Assembly (NCBI GenBank): GCA_001899715.1
Contig: MKWI01000006.1
Coordinates: 62,001-126,000 of the forward strand
Direction: 5' to 3'
Length of the DNA stretch: 64,000 bases
Source of the DNA: Sphingobium sp. 66-54
GTDB lineage: Bacteria; Pseudomonadota; Alphaproteobacteria; Sphingomonadales; Sphingomonadaceae
In this document: one piece after another, positions 25,308 to 35,182 of the stretch
Layout: the number at the start of each line of letters is the position of its first letter
Numbering within the stretch: position 1 is the stretch's first letter
Made by a program: the position numbers and the translations under genes
The notes under the pieces: model-generated
What the model was told of the DNA's origin: nothing
The model's database searches: none
The model's input: only the letters and a program-made list of their open reading frames with translations

Positions 25308-26438
25308 TCATTCCCCACCCTGCGCCGAATAGAGCACCGGCCATTCCCACGCCCCCCGGCACACCGGCATCGAGCGCGCCTCCATCAGCCGGAACTGCGC
25401 GCCGTCCCATGTATAGGTCTCGGCCGTGCCGCAATCGCCCAGCGCCCGCCCTTTGGCGAAGCTGGAGAGTTCCGCGCGCAGCGGGTTCCAGCGCGCGTTG
25501 ACGATGAGCGGCGGCGCATCCGGGTCGCCCGAGGCGCCGGGCATATGGTCGAACCGCGCAATATCGAACCGCCAGTTGCCTGCCTCCCCGGTCGCGACCA
25601 GAGGCACCGCGCTCACATTATATTCGCCGGCGTCGCACGGCAGCAGCACCAGCGCGTGGCTCGCGTCCAGCCGGTGGGTTTCGAGCGGATAGGCGCTGTC
25701 GTGCAGCGCATCGCACACCGCCAGACGCCGCGCGGCCGCCTGCTCCTCCGCCGTGAAGGCGAGCGGCGGCTCATCCGCCACAGGCGCCACCCCAGCCACC
25801 GCCGGCACGGGCGGCACCGCCCTGGCCTGCTCCGCCGGCGCCTCGCCGGTCGCCACCAGCGCGCCCGCGCTGCCCACGCGCCCCTGCACCTCGTCCATGT
25901 AGCGCAGGGCCGCCGGCAGGCCGCGCAGCGAAGGGGTATCGACCACCTCCTTCCCCTCGCGCAGCTCGAACACATAGTTGCTGGCCAGCGCGCGCATCGC
26001 GTCCAGCGCGGCGGGTCCGGCGATCTCGACCATGTCGTGCGCCGCCTTGATCCGCGCCAGCCGGCGATTGTCGGCGATCAGCTCGATCCGCCCGCGCAAT
26101 TCCTCCGCGCCGAGCAGCCGCACCACGGCCTCCCCGGCCGGACCACCGCCGCGCCGGAGGGTGACGAGCACGGAATAAGCGGGCTGGCCCGAACCGTCCG
26201 GCACCAGCGCCACCGCCTCGCAACTCAGGCGATTGTCGCAGCCCACCGCCCAATCCTCGAACAACTGGATACGCCCGAGCACCGGGCCGATGGTGAGGAT
26301 CGGCACGCTCGCGCCGGCCGGCGGCACCGGTTGCTGCGCCAACGCGGGCAGCGGCACGCACAGCACCGGCACGATCGCCGCGACAATCCCCGCGACAAGG
26401 GTCCCCAAGCGGGCGAGGGAGGCAGCCAGGCTTGTCAT
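25308..26438 (-). CDS. DUF1176 family exported protein
   Basis: The 376-residue protein has a long signal peptide (residues 1-35, ending PALAQ). Typical DUF1176 parts follow: FEDWAVGCDNRLSCEA, LIADNRRLARIK, PLETHRLDASHALVLLPCDAGEYN, LSSFAKGRALGDCGTAETYTW and the C-terminal CRGAWEWPVLY. Paired cysteines suggest disulfides in the periplasm. Function of the family is not known. The ATG at 26438 has AAGGGGGA upstream. It diverges from the hydroxyacyl-CoA dehydrogenase gene. Confidence 0.82.
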   Translation of the reverse strand: MTSLAASLARLGTLVAGIVAAIVPVLCVPLPALAQQPVPPAGASVPILTIGPVLGRIQLFEDWAVGCDNRLSCEAVALVPDGSGQPAYSVLVTLRRGGGPAGEAVVRLLGAEELRGRIELIADNRRLARIKAAHDMVEIAGPAALDAMRALASNYVFELREGKEVVDTPSLRGLPAALRYMDEVQGRVGSAGALVATGEAPAEQARAVPPVPAVAGVAPVADEPPLAFTAEEQAAARRLAVCDALHDSAYPLETHRLDASHALVLLPCDAGEYNVSAVPLVATGEAGNWRFDIARFDHMPGASGDPDAPPLIVNARWNPLRAELSSFAKGRALGDCGTAETYTWDGAQFRLMEARSMPVCRGAWEWPVLYSAQGGE

Positions 26439-26547
26439 TTCGTCCCCCTTAATGCACTTCACAGCGCGGGTGTAGAGCCAAGCGTCATGCGCCCTGAATA
26501 GCGCTTGAACGGCCGCCGGCGGGGCGGATCGGCGGGAAGGAGACGAG

Positions 26548-27417
26548 ATGCGGACCATCGGTGTGATCGGCGCGGGCCAGATGGGCGCGGGCATCGCGCA
26601 GGTCGCCGCGCAGGCGGGCTATGACGTGCTGCTGCGCGATGTCGATCTGCCGCGCGCCGAGAGCGGCAAGGCGGGCATCGCCAAACGCCTCAGGCGCGCG
26701 GTCGAGGGCGGCAAGCTGGACGCGGCCGACGCCGACGCGGCACTGGCGCGCATCACCCCGCTGGCCGATCTCGCGCCCTTCTCCGCGTGCGATCTGGTCA
26801 TCGAGGCGGCGACCGAGCGCGAGGAGATCAAGCGCGCCATCTTCGCCGATGTCGCGGCGGTGCTGGGCAAGGATGCCATCCTCGCCTCCAACACCTCGTC
26901 CATCCCGATCACGCGGCTGGCGCAGGCGAGCGGCGACCCGGCGCGCTTCATCGGCGTGCATTTCTTCAACCCGGTGCCGGTGATGGGGCTGATCGAGGTC
27001 ATTCGCGGTCTCGCCACCAGCCCGGAGACGGTGAGCGCGGTGGAAGCCTTCGCCAAGACGCTCGGCAAGGAGGTCGTCCACGCCTTCGACGCGCCCGGCT
27101 TCATCGTCAACCGCATCCTCATGCCCATGCTCAATGAGGCGATCTTCGCGCTCGGCGAGGGCGTGGCAAGCGTGCGGGACATCGACACGGCGGTGCGCCT
27201 CGGCCTCAACCACCCGATGGGCCCGCTGACGCTGGCCGATTTCGTCGGGCTGGATACCTGTCTGGAGATCTGCCGCGTGCTCCACCAGACCACCGGCGAC
27301 CCCAAGTTCCGTCCCGCGCCGCTGCTCGTCAAATATGTCGAGGCCGGCTGGTACGGCCGCAAGACCGGCCGGGGCTTCTACGATTATTCCGGCGAGGAAC
27401 CCGTACCGACGCGGTAG
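26548..27417 (+). CDS. hbd: 3-hydroxybutyryl/3-hydroxyacyl-CoA dehydrogenase
   Basis: The 289-residue NAD-dependent enzyme oxidises 3-hydroxyacyl-CoA to 3-ketoacyl-CoA. It has the Rossmann motif [14 protein letters not shown] (residues 4-17), then [16 protein letters not shown] and [34 protein letters not shown] and the ending [14 protein letters not shown] follow. Single-domain length fits the Hbd/PaaH type rather than the FadB fusion. It may serve fatty-acid or poly-hydroxybutyrate metabolism. No beta-oxidation partners are adjacent. GGAAGGAGA precedes the ATG. Confidence 0.95.
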   Translation: MRTIGVIGAGQMGAGIAQVAAQAGYDVLLRDVDLPRAESGKAGIAKRLRRAVEGGKLDAADADAALARITPLADLAPFSACDLVIEAATEREEIKRAIFADVAAVLGKDAILASNTSSIPITRLAQASGDPARFIGVHFFNPVPVMGLIEVIRGLATSPETVSAVEAFAKTLGKEVVHAFDAPGFIVNRILMPMLNEAIFALGEGVASVRDIDTAVRLGLNHPMGPLTLADFVGLDTCLEICRVLHQTTGDPKFRPAPLLVKYVEAGWYGRKTGRGFYDYSGEEPVPTR

Positions 27418-27430
27418 GAAGGCCCAACCC

Positions 27431-27454
27431 GTGCTCCTGCCCGCGCAGGAGCAC
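27431..27454. repeat. Palindromic repeat, GCTCCTGC arm family
   Basis: GTGCTCCTGC-CCGC-GCAGGAGCAC, with 10-base perfect arms, starts 14 bases after the dehydrogenase stop and may serve as its 3' end. A partial CGTGTCGAGCGAAG repeat follows at 27484-27509. Confidence 0.8.
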
Positions 27455-27608
27455 AACGGTCGCGCAAGCGCCGCACGGCCTCCATCGTGTCGAGCGAAGC
27501 CGGAACTCGCATGGCGCCGCTTCACCGGGAGGCCAGTCGCCACGCCCGACTTCAACGCGCCGTTATTCCTGCGTTGCAGCCGCACCCACGGCGGTTCATG
27601 GTGCTGCC

Positions 27609-27953
27609 ATGCTTCGGACAAAGCTCCTCGCTATCGTGATTGCGCTGTCCGTCACGCTATCGTTCACCACCATGTCGCTCGCCTCGGCATCCCCGCCGCC
27701 GATGACGGCGGCGGCCCAGCCGGCCCCGGTCGATCATTGCCACCCGGCGCCACCCGCCGATCACCATCGGTCCGATCATCACCGGAAGGCCGGCACGATG
27801 CCGTGCTGCGCGGTCGGCTGCGCCACGATCGCGGACGGGCAGCGCATCCCCGGCGCGGGCCCGTTCCAGCGCCTGACCCCGATCGCACCCGCCAACGATC
27901 CGCTTCACGGATATGCCCGGGATGTCGACACACCCCCTCCCCGCCCCGTGTGA
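27609..27953 (+). CDS. Small exported His/Cys-rich protein, probable metal binding
   Basis: The 114-residue protein has a signal peptide (about residues 1-27). A histidine cluster follows (HCHPAPPADHHRSDHHRK, about 43-60), then two close cysteine groups (PCCAVGC). I do not recognise a family. Such short His/Cys-rich exported proteins often sit in copper or zinc resistance sets, but no efflux gene is next to it. It is followed 36 bases later by another metal-binding-like protein, and the two probably form one operon. Confidence 0.72.
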   Translation: MLRTKLLAIVIALSVTLSFTTMSLASASPPPMTAAAQPAPVDHCHPAPPADHHRSDHHRKAGTMPCCAVGCATIADGQRIPGAGPFQRLTPIAPANDPLHGYARDVDTPPPRPV

Positions 27954-27989
27954 AACGACCATCGACCAGATTTTCACACGGAGATTGAC

Positions 27990-28217
27990 ATGAAGAAGCT
28001 GATCACCGCGATCGCGCTTGCGCTCGCCTGTTCCACCGCGGCTTACGTTCAGGCGGCGACCCCGGCCGAAAAGCCGGGCTGCTGCGAGAAGATGAAGGCG
28101 GACGGCAGGGACTGTTGCTGCTGCGAGGACATGGAGAAGGGCGAGGACGGTCATGCGGCGCATGAAACGCACGACATGAAAGGCGCCCATACGCCCGACA
28201 CGCCGCACCAGCACTGA
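27990..28217 (+). CDS. Small exported Cys/His-rich protein, probable metal binding
   Basis: The 75-residue protein has a signal peptide (residues 1-22, ending YVQAA). A cysteine block [19 protein letters not shown] follows, then a His-rich C-terminus with HAAHETH, HDMKGAH and HQH. Methionines lie among the Cys and His. The ligand set suits Cu(I) or Zn. GGAG precedes the ATG. No homolog is claimed. Confidence 0.75.
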   Translation: MKKLITAIALALACSTAAYVQAATPAEKPGCCEKMKADGRDCCCCEDMEKGEDGHAAHETHDMKGAHTPDTPHQH

Positions 28218-28365
28218 GCAGGAGGGAGCGGCGCGCGATGCGTCGCTCCCCACCGCGCCCACGCGTCCGTTCCATGGCCGCGCGGGAACTTCCCCGCCAG
28301 CGCCCGCGGCAGGCGCCGTCACCCTTTCTTGCGGCGGGCCGCGCAAGCCACTATGCGCCGAGTCC

Positions 28366-29271
28366 ATGACCGACCGCTACGCCCCCGATCCCGCGCTGCT
28401 CGCCAAGGCCGAAACGCTGACCGAGGCGCTGCCCTACATGCAGCGTTATGCCGGCGAGACGTTCGTCGTGAAATATGGCGGCCACGCCATGGGCGACCCC
28501 GAGGCGGCGCGCGACTTCGCCGAGGATATCGTCCTTATGAAGATGGTCGGTATCAATGTCGTGGTCGTCCATGGTGGCGGCCCGCAGATCGGCGCGATGC
28601 TCAAGAAGCTCGGCGTCGAGAGCCGCTTCGTCAACGGCCTGCGCGTCACCGACAAGGAGACCGCGCAGGTCGCCGAGATGGTGCTGGCCGGCTCGATCAA
28701 CAAGGAGATTGTGAGCTGGATCAGCCAGGCCGGCGGCCGCGCGGTCGGCATCTCCGGCAAGGATGCCGGCATGGTGCTGTGCGAGAAGGTCGGCGGCTCG
28801 CGCGAGCCCGATCCCAACAGCGGCATCGAGCGCCACGTCGACCTGGGCTTCGTCGGCGATCCGGTGAAGGTCGACCGGCGGCTGCTGGACAGCCTCTCGC
28901 GTGACAACATCATCCCGGTCGTCGCCCCGGTCGGCATCGGCGCGGACGGCAACACCTACAACGTCAACGCCGACACCATGGCCGGCGCCATCGCCGCCGA
29001 ACTCAAGGCGCGGCGCTTCTTCCTGCTCACCGACGTGCCCGGCGTGCTCAGCAAGGAGAAGGAGCTTCTCTCCGATCTCGATCCCGCGCGGGTCGCCGGG
29101 CTGGTCGCGGACGGCACCATCTCTGGCGGCATGATCCCCAAGGTGGAGACGTGCGTGAAGGCGGTCGAGGCCGGGGTGGACGCCGCCGTCATCCTCGACG
29201 GGCGCATCGCCCACGTCATGCTGCTGGAGATCTTCACCCGCCAGGGCGCCGGCACACTGGTGCATCTGTAG
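28366..29271 (+). CDS. argB: Acetylglutamate kinase
   Basis: The 301-residue enzyme phosphorylates N-acetylglutamate, step two of arginine synthesis. Conserved parts include [68 protein letters not shown] and [18 protein letters not shown]. The length and the N-terminal helical extension before FVVKYGG fit the arginine-inhibited, hexameric type. It stands alone, with the start ATG at 28366 close to a weak purine stretch. Confidence 0.97.
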   Translation: MTDRYAPDPALLAKAETLTEALPYMQRYAGETFVVKYGGHAMGDPEAARDFAEDIVLMKMVGINVVVVHGGGPQIGAMLKKLGVESRFVNGLRVTDKETAQVAEMVLAGSINKEIVSWISQAGGRAVGISGKDAGMVLCEKVGGSREPDPNSGIERHVDLGFVGDPVKVDRRLLDSLSRDNIIPVVAPVGIGADGNTYNVNADTMAGAIAAELKARRFFLLTDVPGVLSKEKELLSDLDPARVAGLVADGTISGGMIPKVETCVKAVEAGVDAAVILDGRIAHVMLLEIFTRQGAGTLVHL

Positions 29272-29320
29272 ACGCACCATTCCCGCCTGCGCGGTCAGCG
29301 CCCTGCCTCCGTCCCGGCAC

Positions 29321-29352
29321 CCCAGTGCTCCTGCGCAAGCAGGAGCACTGGG
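29321..29352. repeat. Best copy of the GCTCCTGC palindromic repeat
   Basis: CCCAGTGCTCCTGC and GCAGGAGCACTGGG form 14-bp perfect arms around GCAA. It is 49 bases after argB and probably acts as an RNA hairpin at its 3' end. Confidence 0.8.
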
Positions 29353-29676
29353 CGACAGAGAACGACGGCCGGACCCTGTTCCCCTGCTTCCGCAAGACCT
29401 TGCGAGACCACGCGTTCGCCATTCCTGTCGAAGCCTGTCCTGAGCGCCTGCTGCAGACAGGCAGCCAAACGGGGTTGCATGTCTTCAGCCCGCCAAGCGC
29501 GGAGAGCAGCCCCTCAACAAGCTCGGGACGAACGAAGTGCGGTTTCGCAAGGATGCCGCGAAAGCGGGGGCGCCGCTCGGCAGGCCAGACGCCGAACAAG
29601 CCCTGCACCGCGTCCCATCGCAACGATCGGCAGCGCCCGGCATCTCCCCTCACAAACCAGCCCCGCCACACTGCCC

Positions 29677-29706
29677 TTGTCGCCGGTGTATTAGCTAGGC
29701 TAGACT
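29677..29706 (+). promoter_or_regulatory. Candidate promoter of the YggT-folD-MarC operon
   Basis: TTGTCG (29677) and TAGACT (29701) are spaced 18 bases apart. The ATG of the first gene is at 29738. The match is moderate. Confidence 0.35.
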
Positions 29707-29737
29707 CTCCCGCGCTCGCAACGACACAGGAACACTC

Positions 29738-30031
29738 ATGGCCCTTGCCCTCATCCAGACGCTGGCGATCCTGCTCAACGTCGCCTGGTGGATCATCATC
29801 GTCCAGGCCATCCTCTCCTGGCTCATCGCGTTCAACGTCATCAACACCAGCAACGACATCATCCGCAGCGTCTGGATCGCGCTGGACCGGCTGACCGAGC
29901 CGCTCTACCGCCCGATCCGCCGTGTCATGCCGGATCTGGGCGCGCTCGACCTGTCGCCGATGGTGGTGCTCATCATCATCATCATCCTGCAAGGCCCCGG
30001 CCTCACCGCGCTGGCCTCGGCACTGCTCTAG
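29738..30031 (+). CDS. YggT family membrane protein
   Basis: The 97-residue protein has two hydrophobic helices (about residues 2-30 and 72-95) around a polar middle, DRLTEPLYRPIRRVMPDLG. This is the YggT/YCF19 pattern of one repeat. Relatives are linked to membrane organisation, osmotic stress or division-site assembly. The specific role is unknown. It is the first gene of a tight operon, 3 bases before the YggU gene. Confidence 0.88.
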   Translation: MALALIQTLAILLNVAWWIIIVQAILSWLIAFNVINTSNDIIRSVWIALDRLTEPLYRPIRRVMPDLGALDLSPMVVLIIIIILQGPGLTALASALL

Positions 30032-30034
30032 CCC

Positions 30035-30358
30035 ATGCCCGTCCGGCGTGACGGCGCGGACCTGCTGCTCGCCGTCCGCCTGACGCCGCGTGCGAACCGC
30101 GCGCGCATCGGTGGGCTGTTCACCGACTCGCACGGCAGCCGCTGGTTGCAGGCCGCCGTCACCGCGCCGCCCGACAAGGGCAAGGCCAATGCGGCCCTCC
30201 TTGCGCTGCTCGCCAGGGCCCTTCGCGTCCCCGCATCCACAATAAAGCTGGAGGCGGGCGACACAAACAGGCTAAAGCGCCTGCGGATTGCGGCCTGCAC
30301 GCCAGCGATCGCACAGGCTTTGGAGCAGATGCTCAGCGAGGAACGGAAAGAGAGATGA
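30035..30358 (+). CDS. DUF167/YggU family protein
   Basis: The 107-residue protein has [18 protein letters not shown] and [22 protein letters not shown], the two hallmarks of YggU. Its fold is known but its function is not. It usually follows yggT, as here (3-base gap). Its stop overlaps the folD ATG by four bases (ATGA). Confidence 0.9.
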   Translation: MPVRRDGADLLLAVRLTPRANRARIGGLFTDSHGSRWLQAAVTAPPDKGKANAALLALLARALRVPASTIKLEAGDTNRLKRLRIAACTPAIAQALEQMLSEERKER

Positions 30359-31248
30359 CTTTGGGCAAGATTATCGACGGCAAGGCCTTCGCGGCCAAGG
30401 TGCAGGAAAAGGTCGGCGCGGGCGTCGCCAAATTTGTCGAGAAGGCAGGCCGCAAGCCCGGCCTGGCCGTGGTGCTGGTCGGCGAGGACCCGGCGAGCGC
30501 GGTCTATGTGCGCAGCAAGGCGAAGATGACCGTGCAGCTCGGCATGGAGAGCTTCGAATATAAGCGCCCCGCCAATATCGGCCAGGACGAGTTGATGGAG
30601 CTGGTCGAGGAGCTGAACGGCGATCCGCGCGTGGACGGCATCCTCGTGCAGCTTCCGCTCCCCAAGCATCTCGACGAGCAGGCGGTCGTCAACGCGATCA
30701 ACCCGGACAAGGATGTGGACGGCCTCACCCCGATCAGCACCGGCCGCCTCGCGCTCGGCCTGCCCGGCCTCGTGCCCTGCACGCCGCTCGGCAGCCTGAT
30801 GCTGCTCAAGGACCAGCTCGGCGACCTCACCGGCAAGACCGCCGTGGTGATCGGCCGCTCGATCCTGGTCGGCAAGCCGATGGCACAGCTCCTGCTCGGC
30901 GAGAACTGCACCGTCACCATCGCCCACAGCCGCACCAAGGATCTGGCGAGCGTCGTCCATGCGGCGGACATCGTCGTCGCCGCAGTCGGCCGGCCGGAGA
31001 TGGTGAAGGGCGACTGGATCAAGCCCGGCGCCACGGTGATCGACGTGGGCATCAACCGCGTGCCTGCCGCCGAGGAAGGCAAGACCAAGCTGGTCGGCGA
31101 CGTCGCCACCGCCGAAGCGCTCGCCCATGCCGCCGCCATCACCCCGGTGCCCGGCGGCGTCGGGCCGATGACCATCGCGGTGCTGATGCGCAACACGCTC
31201 TACGCCGCGCATCTGCGCGAGGGTCTGCCGGCGCCCGAGGGTCTTTGA
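30355..31248 (+). CDS. folD: Methylenetetrahydrofolate dehydrogenase/cyclohydrolase
   Basis: The 297-residue bifunctional enzyme interconverts one-carbon folates. It has the signature YVRSKAK (catalytic Tyr/Lys), [24 protein letters not shown], the nucleotide loop [17 protein letters not shown] and [13 protein letters not shown]. It is coupled to yggU upstream (ATGA) and to the NTF2-like gene downstream (TTGA overlap). Confidence 0.97.
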   Translation: MTLGKIIDGKAFAAKVQEKVGAGVAKFVEKAGRKPGLAVVLVGEDPASAVYVRSKAKMTVQLGMESFEYKRPANIGQDELMELVEELNGDPRVDGILVQLPLPKHLDEQAVVNAINPDKDVDGLTPISTGRLALGLPGLVPCTPLGSLMLLKDQLGDLTGKTAVVIGRSILVGKPMAQLLLGENCTVTIAHSRTKDLASVVHAADIVVAAVGRPEMVKGDWIKPGATVIDVGINRVPAAEEGKTKLVGDVATAEALAHAAAITPVPGGVGPMTIAVLMRNTLYAAHLREGLPAPEGL

Positions 31249-32000
31249 TCCGCAGCGGCGCCTTGTTCGCGGCCGGCGCGCTCCTCGCGAGCGCGTCGCT
31301 CGCGGACGCCCAGCCGCGCCGCTCGACGCGCGGCTTTCTCTCCGCCAACCCCAGCGCGGTCGTGAAAGCCGAGCTGGCCTTCGCCCGGCTCGCGCAGGAG
31401 AAGGGCCAGTGGACCGCCTTCCGCGAGACGGCGGACAAGGACGCGGTGATGTTCGCGCCGGAGGCGGTCAACGCGCAAGCGTGGCTCAGGAAGCGCGCCG
31501 ATCCGCCCCGCGCCGTCGCCTGGCAGCCCTACCGCATCTTCGTCTCCCGCGACGGCGGTTACGCTGCTTCCACCGGCCCGTGGACGCAGCCGGACGGGGG
31601 CAGCGGCACCTTCACCACCATCTGGCGGCGACAGCGGGACGGCAGCTTCAAATGGCTGCTCGATTTCGGCAGCGACACGCACGTGCCCCCACGGGACGAT
31701 CCGATCATCGAGGGCAAGGTCGCCGATTGCCCGGCACGGGGAGCGGGCCATGGCCCCGGCCCCGGCGCCCGCCCGCTGATGGACGGCGGCGACCGCGGCA
31801 AGCGCTCCCGCCCGGACAAGCAGGAGCCGGTGCGCATCGCCATCCCGCCCCCGCCGAGCGGCGAGGGCCAGTCGGATGACGGATCGCTGCGCTGGCGCTG
31901 GACCAGCGGCGCCACCGAGCGCGTGTTCGAGGTCTCGATGCACCGGCAGGGCGCGGACGAGCCCATCCTGCGCGAAACCGCCCCCGTCGCCGCGCGATGA
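31245..32000 (+). CDS. Exported NTF2-like (DUF4440-type) protein
   Basis: The 251-residue protein starts at TTG 31245 overlapping the folD stop. The N-terminus is signal-like (residues 1-22, ending SLADAQ). An NTF2-like core follows (residues 35-150), seen as [29 protein letters not shown] and [34 protein letters not shown] Pro/Gly-rich stretch and a C-terminal beta piece follow. Family members bind small ligands, and the role here is unknown. The TTG start is the only one compatible with the signal segment. Confidence 0.75.
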   Translation: MIRSGALFAAGALLASASLADAQPRRSTRGFLSANPSAVVKAELAFARLAQEKGQWTAFRETADKDAVMFAPEAVNAQAWLRKRADPPRAVAWQPYRIFVSRDGGYAASTGPWTQPDGGSGTFTTIWRRQRDGSFKWLLDFGSDTHVPPRDDPIIEGKVADCPARGAGHGPGPGARPLMDGGDRGKRSRPDKQEPVRIAIPPPPSGEGQSDDGSLRWRWTSGATERVFEVSMHRQGADEPILRETAPVAAR

Positions 32001-32617
32001 TCGAGCTGTTCATCTCGGCCTTCGTCACCTTGTTCGTGGTGATCGACCCGCCGGGCTGCGCGCCGGTCTTTTACGGCCTCACCACCGGCGCCACGCCGCT
32101 CCAGCGCCGCCGCATGGCGATCCGCGCGGTCATCATCGCCACGGCGATCCTGATCGGCTTCGCGCTGATCGGCGAGGACTTACTGCGCACGCTCGGCATC
32201 AGTCTCGATGCGTTCCGCATCGCCGGCGGCATCATGCTGTTCGCCATCGCCATGGAGATGGTGTTCGAAAAGCGCACCCAGCGCCGCGAGGACCGCGCCC
32301 AGAAGATCCGCGACACGCCCGAGATCGAGGATGTCTCCATCTTTCCCATGGCGATGCCGATGATCGCCGGGCCCGGCTCCATCGCCACGGTGATGCTGCT
32401 CACCGCCGGCGCCCACGGCGCGGAGCAGAGCGTCGTCGTCCTCGTCGCGCTTGCCGCCAACCTCGCCCTCATGCTCGCCGCCCTGCTCGCCATCGGCCCG
32501 ATCATGCGGCTGTTCGGCAGTCAGGTGGAGGCGGTCATCACCCGCCTGCTCGGCGTCATCCTCGCCGCGCTGGCCGTCCAGTTCGTGCTGGATGGGCTCA
32601 GCGGCAGCATCTTCTAA
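31997..32617 (+). CDS. MarC family membrane protein
   Basis: The 206-residue protein has six hydrophobic helices and the MarC hallmarks: FVTLFVVIDPPGCAPVF, DAFRIAGGIMLFAIAMEM, and PMAMPMIAGPGSIATVML. Function is unknown; early links to multiple antibiotic resistance were not upheld. It is the last gene of the YggT-YggU-folD run, joined by an ATGA overlap. Confidence 0.93.
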   Translation: MIELFISAFVTLFVVIDPPGCAPVFYGLTTGATPLQRRRMAIRAVIIATAILIGFALIGEDLLRTLGISLDAFRIAGGIMLFAIAMEMVFEKRTQRREDRAQKIRDTPEIEDVSIFPMAMPMIAGPGSIATVMLLTAGAHGAEQSVVVLVALAANLALMLAALLAIGPIMRLFGSQVEAVITRLLGVILAALAVQFVLDGLSGSIF

Positions 32618-32641
32618 GCTTGTCCATATGAAATGACATCA

Positions 32642-32665
32642 GTGCTCCTGCGCAGGCAGGAGCAC
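32642..32665. repeat. Palindromic repeat, GCTCCTGC arm family
   Basis: GTGCTCCTGC-GCAG-GCAGGAGCAC with perfect 10-base arms, 24 bases after the MarC stop. Confidence 0.8.
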
Positions 32666-32712
32666 ATCATTGGGAAAGCGCATTGCAAAAATCGCCCCGA
32701 GCGCCTCATCCC

Positions 32713-32741
32713 CGTTCGTGTCGAGCGCAGTCGAGACACCC
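32713..32741. repeat. Dispersed CGTTCGTGTCGAGC repeat
   Basis: CGTTCGTGTCGAGCGCAGTC then GAGACACCC. Similar stretches lie at 12059, 27484 and 35117. The arms GTGTCGA and TCGAGACAC are partly inverted, so it can fold as a short hairpin. Confidence 0.55.
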
Positions 32742-32881
32742 CGTGCGTGACGGACACGACCGGAGAAGCGGCCGCCCCACCGGAAACGCAATCAAGACGG
32801 CCTTCCAGCCACCTCGCCCCGCCAGAATCCGGCCCGGCCACCCACAGCCGGGCCATCCCTCACGTCACTGCCGCACGGCCC

Positions 32882-33559
32882 TCAGGCGCCGCCCTCCACG
32901 GCTGGCACCACCTTGATCTCCACGCGGCGGTTCTGCGCCTTGCCGTCCGGCGTTTCGTTGCTGGCGATCGGCCGGGTCTCGCCATAGCCGGTGGTCGCCA
33001 TGCGCACCGAGGCGACGCCATGGCTCACCAGATAGTCCGAGACGCTGCGCGCGCGCCGCTCGGAGAGGGCCTGATTATAGGCTTCGCTGCCGTCGGAATC
33101 GGTGTGGCCCAGCACGTCGACCATCGTCTTGGGATATTCGGCCAGCGTCTGCGCCACCTGGTCGAGCGTCGGGCGGAACTGCGGCTGGATCGCCGACTGG
33201 TCGGTGGCGAAGGTGATGCCGGACGGCATACGCAGCAGCAGTTCGTCGCCCTCGCGCACCACGTCCACGCCGGTGCCGGCAGTGCGCTCGCGCATCTTCT
33301 TCTCCTGCGCGTCCATATAGGCACCCACGCCCGCGCCGGCGACGGCGCCGATGCCCGCGCCGACGATCTTCTCGGTCCGGTCGCTCCGGCCGCCCAGCAG
33401 GTCGCCGAGCAGGTAGCCGCCGACCGCGCCGCCCACGCCGCCGATCGCGGCCTTGGAGATGGTGCGGTTGCCGGTCTCCGGGTTGGTCACGCAGCCGGTC
33501 AGGGCCATCGCCGCGACGGCCGCGACCAGCGCGAATTTGGAAGGACGGGCGAAAATCAT
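32882..33559 (-). CDS. OmpA-family lipoprotein with glycine-zipper segment
   Basis: The 225-residue protein has a lipobox (LTGC, Cys about residue 23). A glycine-zipper stretch follows (AIGGVGGAVGGYLLGDLLGG, then GAGIGAVAGAGVGAY). The C-terminal OmpA domain shows VDVLGHTDSDGSEAYNQAL, LSERRARSVSDYL and AQNRRVEIKV. This architecture is that of YiaD-like proteins, which anchor the outer membrane to peptidoglycan. AAGGGAGA precedes the ATG on the minus strand. It diverges from the CBS/CorC gene. Confidence 0.92.
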   Translation of the reverse strand: MIFARPSKFALVAAVAAMALTGCVTNPETGNRTISKAAIGGVGGAVGGYLLGDLLGGRSDRTEKIVGAGIGAVAGAGVGAYMDAQEKKMRERTAGTGVDVVREGDELLLRMPSGITFATDQSAIQPQFRPTLDQVAQTLAEYPKTMVDVLGHTDSDGSEAYNQALSERRARSVSDYLVSHGVASVRMATTGYGETRPIASNETPDGKAQNRRVEIKVVPAVEGGA

Positions 33560-33709
33560 CAAGTGTCTCCCTTCATGGTCCCCTCGCGTGTCCTGGACGC
33601 AAGTGTGCATTATAAACCACTTCGCAAGATGATCGTTCCCTGAACGATCCGCGCACACGCCCTGTCCGCTTGTGGAGATGCCTCCAAAACGGCTAAACAT
33701 CGCCGCTCC

Positions 33710-35023
33710 ATGCTCACCCCTCCCCCTTTGCCCGCTTTTCCCTGGGTCGATACGGCCATCATCCTCGCGCTGATCGCGCTGAACGGCGTGTTCGCCATGT
33801 CGGAGCTGGCCATCGTCTCGGCACGCCGGCCCCGCTTGCAGGCCATGGCCAGGGCCGGCAAGCGCGGCGCCCGCGCGGCGCTGGACCTGAGCGCGGACCC
33901 CGGCCGCTTCCTCTCCACGGTGCAGATCGGCATCACCGGCATCGGCGTGCTCGCCGGCGCCTTCTCCGGCGACAAGCTCGGCACGCCGCTCGGCCTCTAT
34001 CTCGCGGCGCTGGGGCTGGATGCGCAGATCGCGCAGAATGCCGGCTTCGCCATCGCCATCGTGCTGACCACTTACGTCTCGCTCATCATCGGCGAGCTGG
34101 TGCCCAAGCAATATGCGCTGCGCAATCCCGAGCCGCTGGCGGTGCTGCTGGCGCCGCCGATGATCTTGCTGGCGCGCGCCACCGCGCCTTTGGTGTGGCT
34201 GCTCGAACGCTCCAGCAACGCCGTTTTCCGCCTGTTCCGCATCGACCCCGCCTCGGCCGACCATGTCACCGTGGAGGAGTTGCAGCTCGTCGTTGCCGAG
34301 GCGAGCCGCCATGGCGTGATCGAGGAGAGCGAGCGCGCGATCATCTCCGGCGTCGTTCGCCTTGCCGACCGGCCGGTGCGCGAGGTGATGACGCCGCGTA
34401 CCGAGGTCGACTGGCTGGATGCGGACGCCGATCTCGATGCGCTGCGCGAGGCGCTGCTGGAGACGCCGCACACGCGCCTGCCGGTCGGCCAGGGCAGCGT
34501 CGAGGACATTATCGGCTGCGTGCAGGCGCGCGACGTCATGGCCGCCTTGTTTCGCGGCGAGGCGCTGGACCTGCGCGCGCTGATGCGCCCGGTCTCCATC
34601 GTGCCCGATCAGGTCGACGCGATGGACGCGCTCAACCGGCTGCGCGAGGCGGACGTGCCGATGCTGATGGTGCATGACGAATATGGCCATTTCGACGGCA
34701 TCGTGACCCCCGCCGATCTGCTCACCGCCATCGCCGGCGAGTTCGCCTCGGACCAGAATCTCTACGATCACCCGATGCTGACCGAGCGTGAGGACGGCTC
34801 GCTGCTCGTTTCCGGCCAGATGCCCGTCGATGCGCTGGCCGAGCGGCTGGGCCTCACCCTTTCGGAGGATCGCGACTACGCCACCGTCGCCGGCTTCGCC
34901 CTCGCCGTGCTGCGCCGTCTGCCCGAGGAAGGCGAGCATTTCACCCAGCAGGGCTGGCGCTTCGAGATCGTCGACATGGATGGCCGCAAGATCGACAAGA
35001 TATTGATTTCAAGCAGGATATAG
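33710..35023 (+). CDS. CNNM/CorC-type membrane protein (DUF21-CBS-CorC_HlyC)
   Basis: The 437-residue protein has an N-terminal DUF21 membrane domain (residues 1-190; ALIALNGVFAMSELAIVSARR, GITGIGVLAGAFSGD, LSLIIGELVPKQYALRNPE). A CBS pair follows at about 205-335 (REVMTPRTEVDWLDADAD, VPMLMVHDEYGHFDGIVTPADLL). The C-terminal CorC_HlyC domain is at about 350-430. Relatives transport or regulate Mg2+ and Co2+. The older haemolysin label is not supported by function. Confidence 0.92.
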   Translation: MLTPPPLPAFPWVDTAIILALIALNGVFAMSELAIVSARRPRLQAMARAGKRGARAALDLSADPGRFLSTVQIGITGIGVLAGAFSGDKLGTPLGLYLAALGLDAQIAQNAGFAIAIVLTTYVSLIIGELVPKQYALRNPEPLAVLLAPPMILLARATAPLVWLLERSSNAVFRLFRIDPASADHVTVEELQLVVAEASRHGVIEESERAIISGVVRLADRPVREVMTPRTEVDWLDADADLDALREALLETPHTRLPVGQGSVEDIIGCVQARDVMAALFRGEALDLRALMRPVSIVPDQVDAMDALNRLREADVPMLMVHDEYGHFDGIVTPADLLTAIAGEFASDQNLYDHPMLTEREDGSLLVSGQMPVDALAERLGLTLSEDRDYATVAGFALAVLRRLPEEGEHFTQQGWRFEIVDMDGRKIDKILISSRI

Positions 35024-35182
35024 GGGGAACAACGGTCCCGCAAAAGCCGGGATCCAGAGCGAAAAGGAACAACGCACCCACGCGCAGGCCTTCCCCGGCA
35101 CATGCCTTCTCCGCCATATCGAACGAAGGCGAGACACCCAACGCGCCTTCCCCCCGATCCTACAAATCCAACACCCCCCGGC

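Larger units (their letters stand above)
29272..29737. other. Repeat-rich intergenic region between argB and the YggT operon
   Basis: This gap holds the palindrome at 29321-29352 and a diverged CCTGAGC/GTCGAAG repeat (29427-29534). The promoter of the next operon lies at its right end. No gene is supported. Confidence 0.5.
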
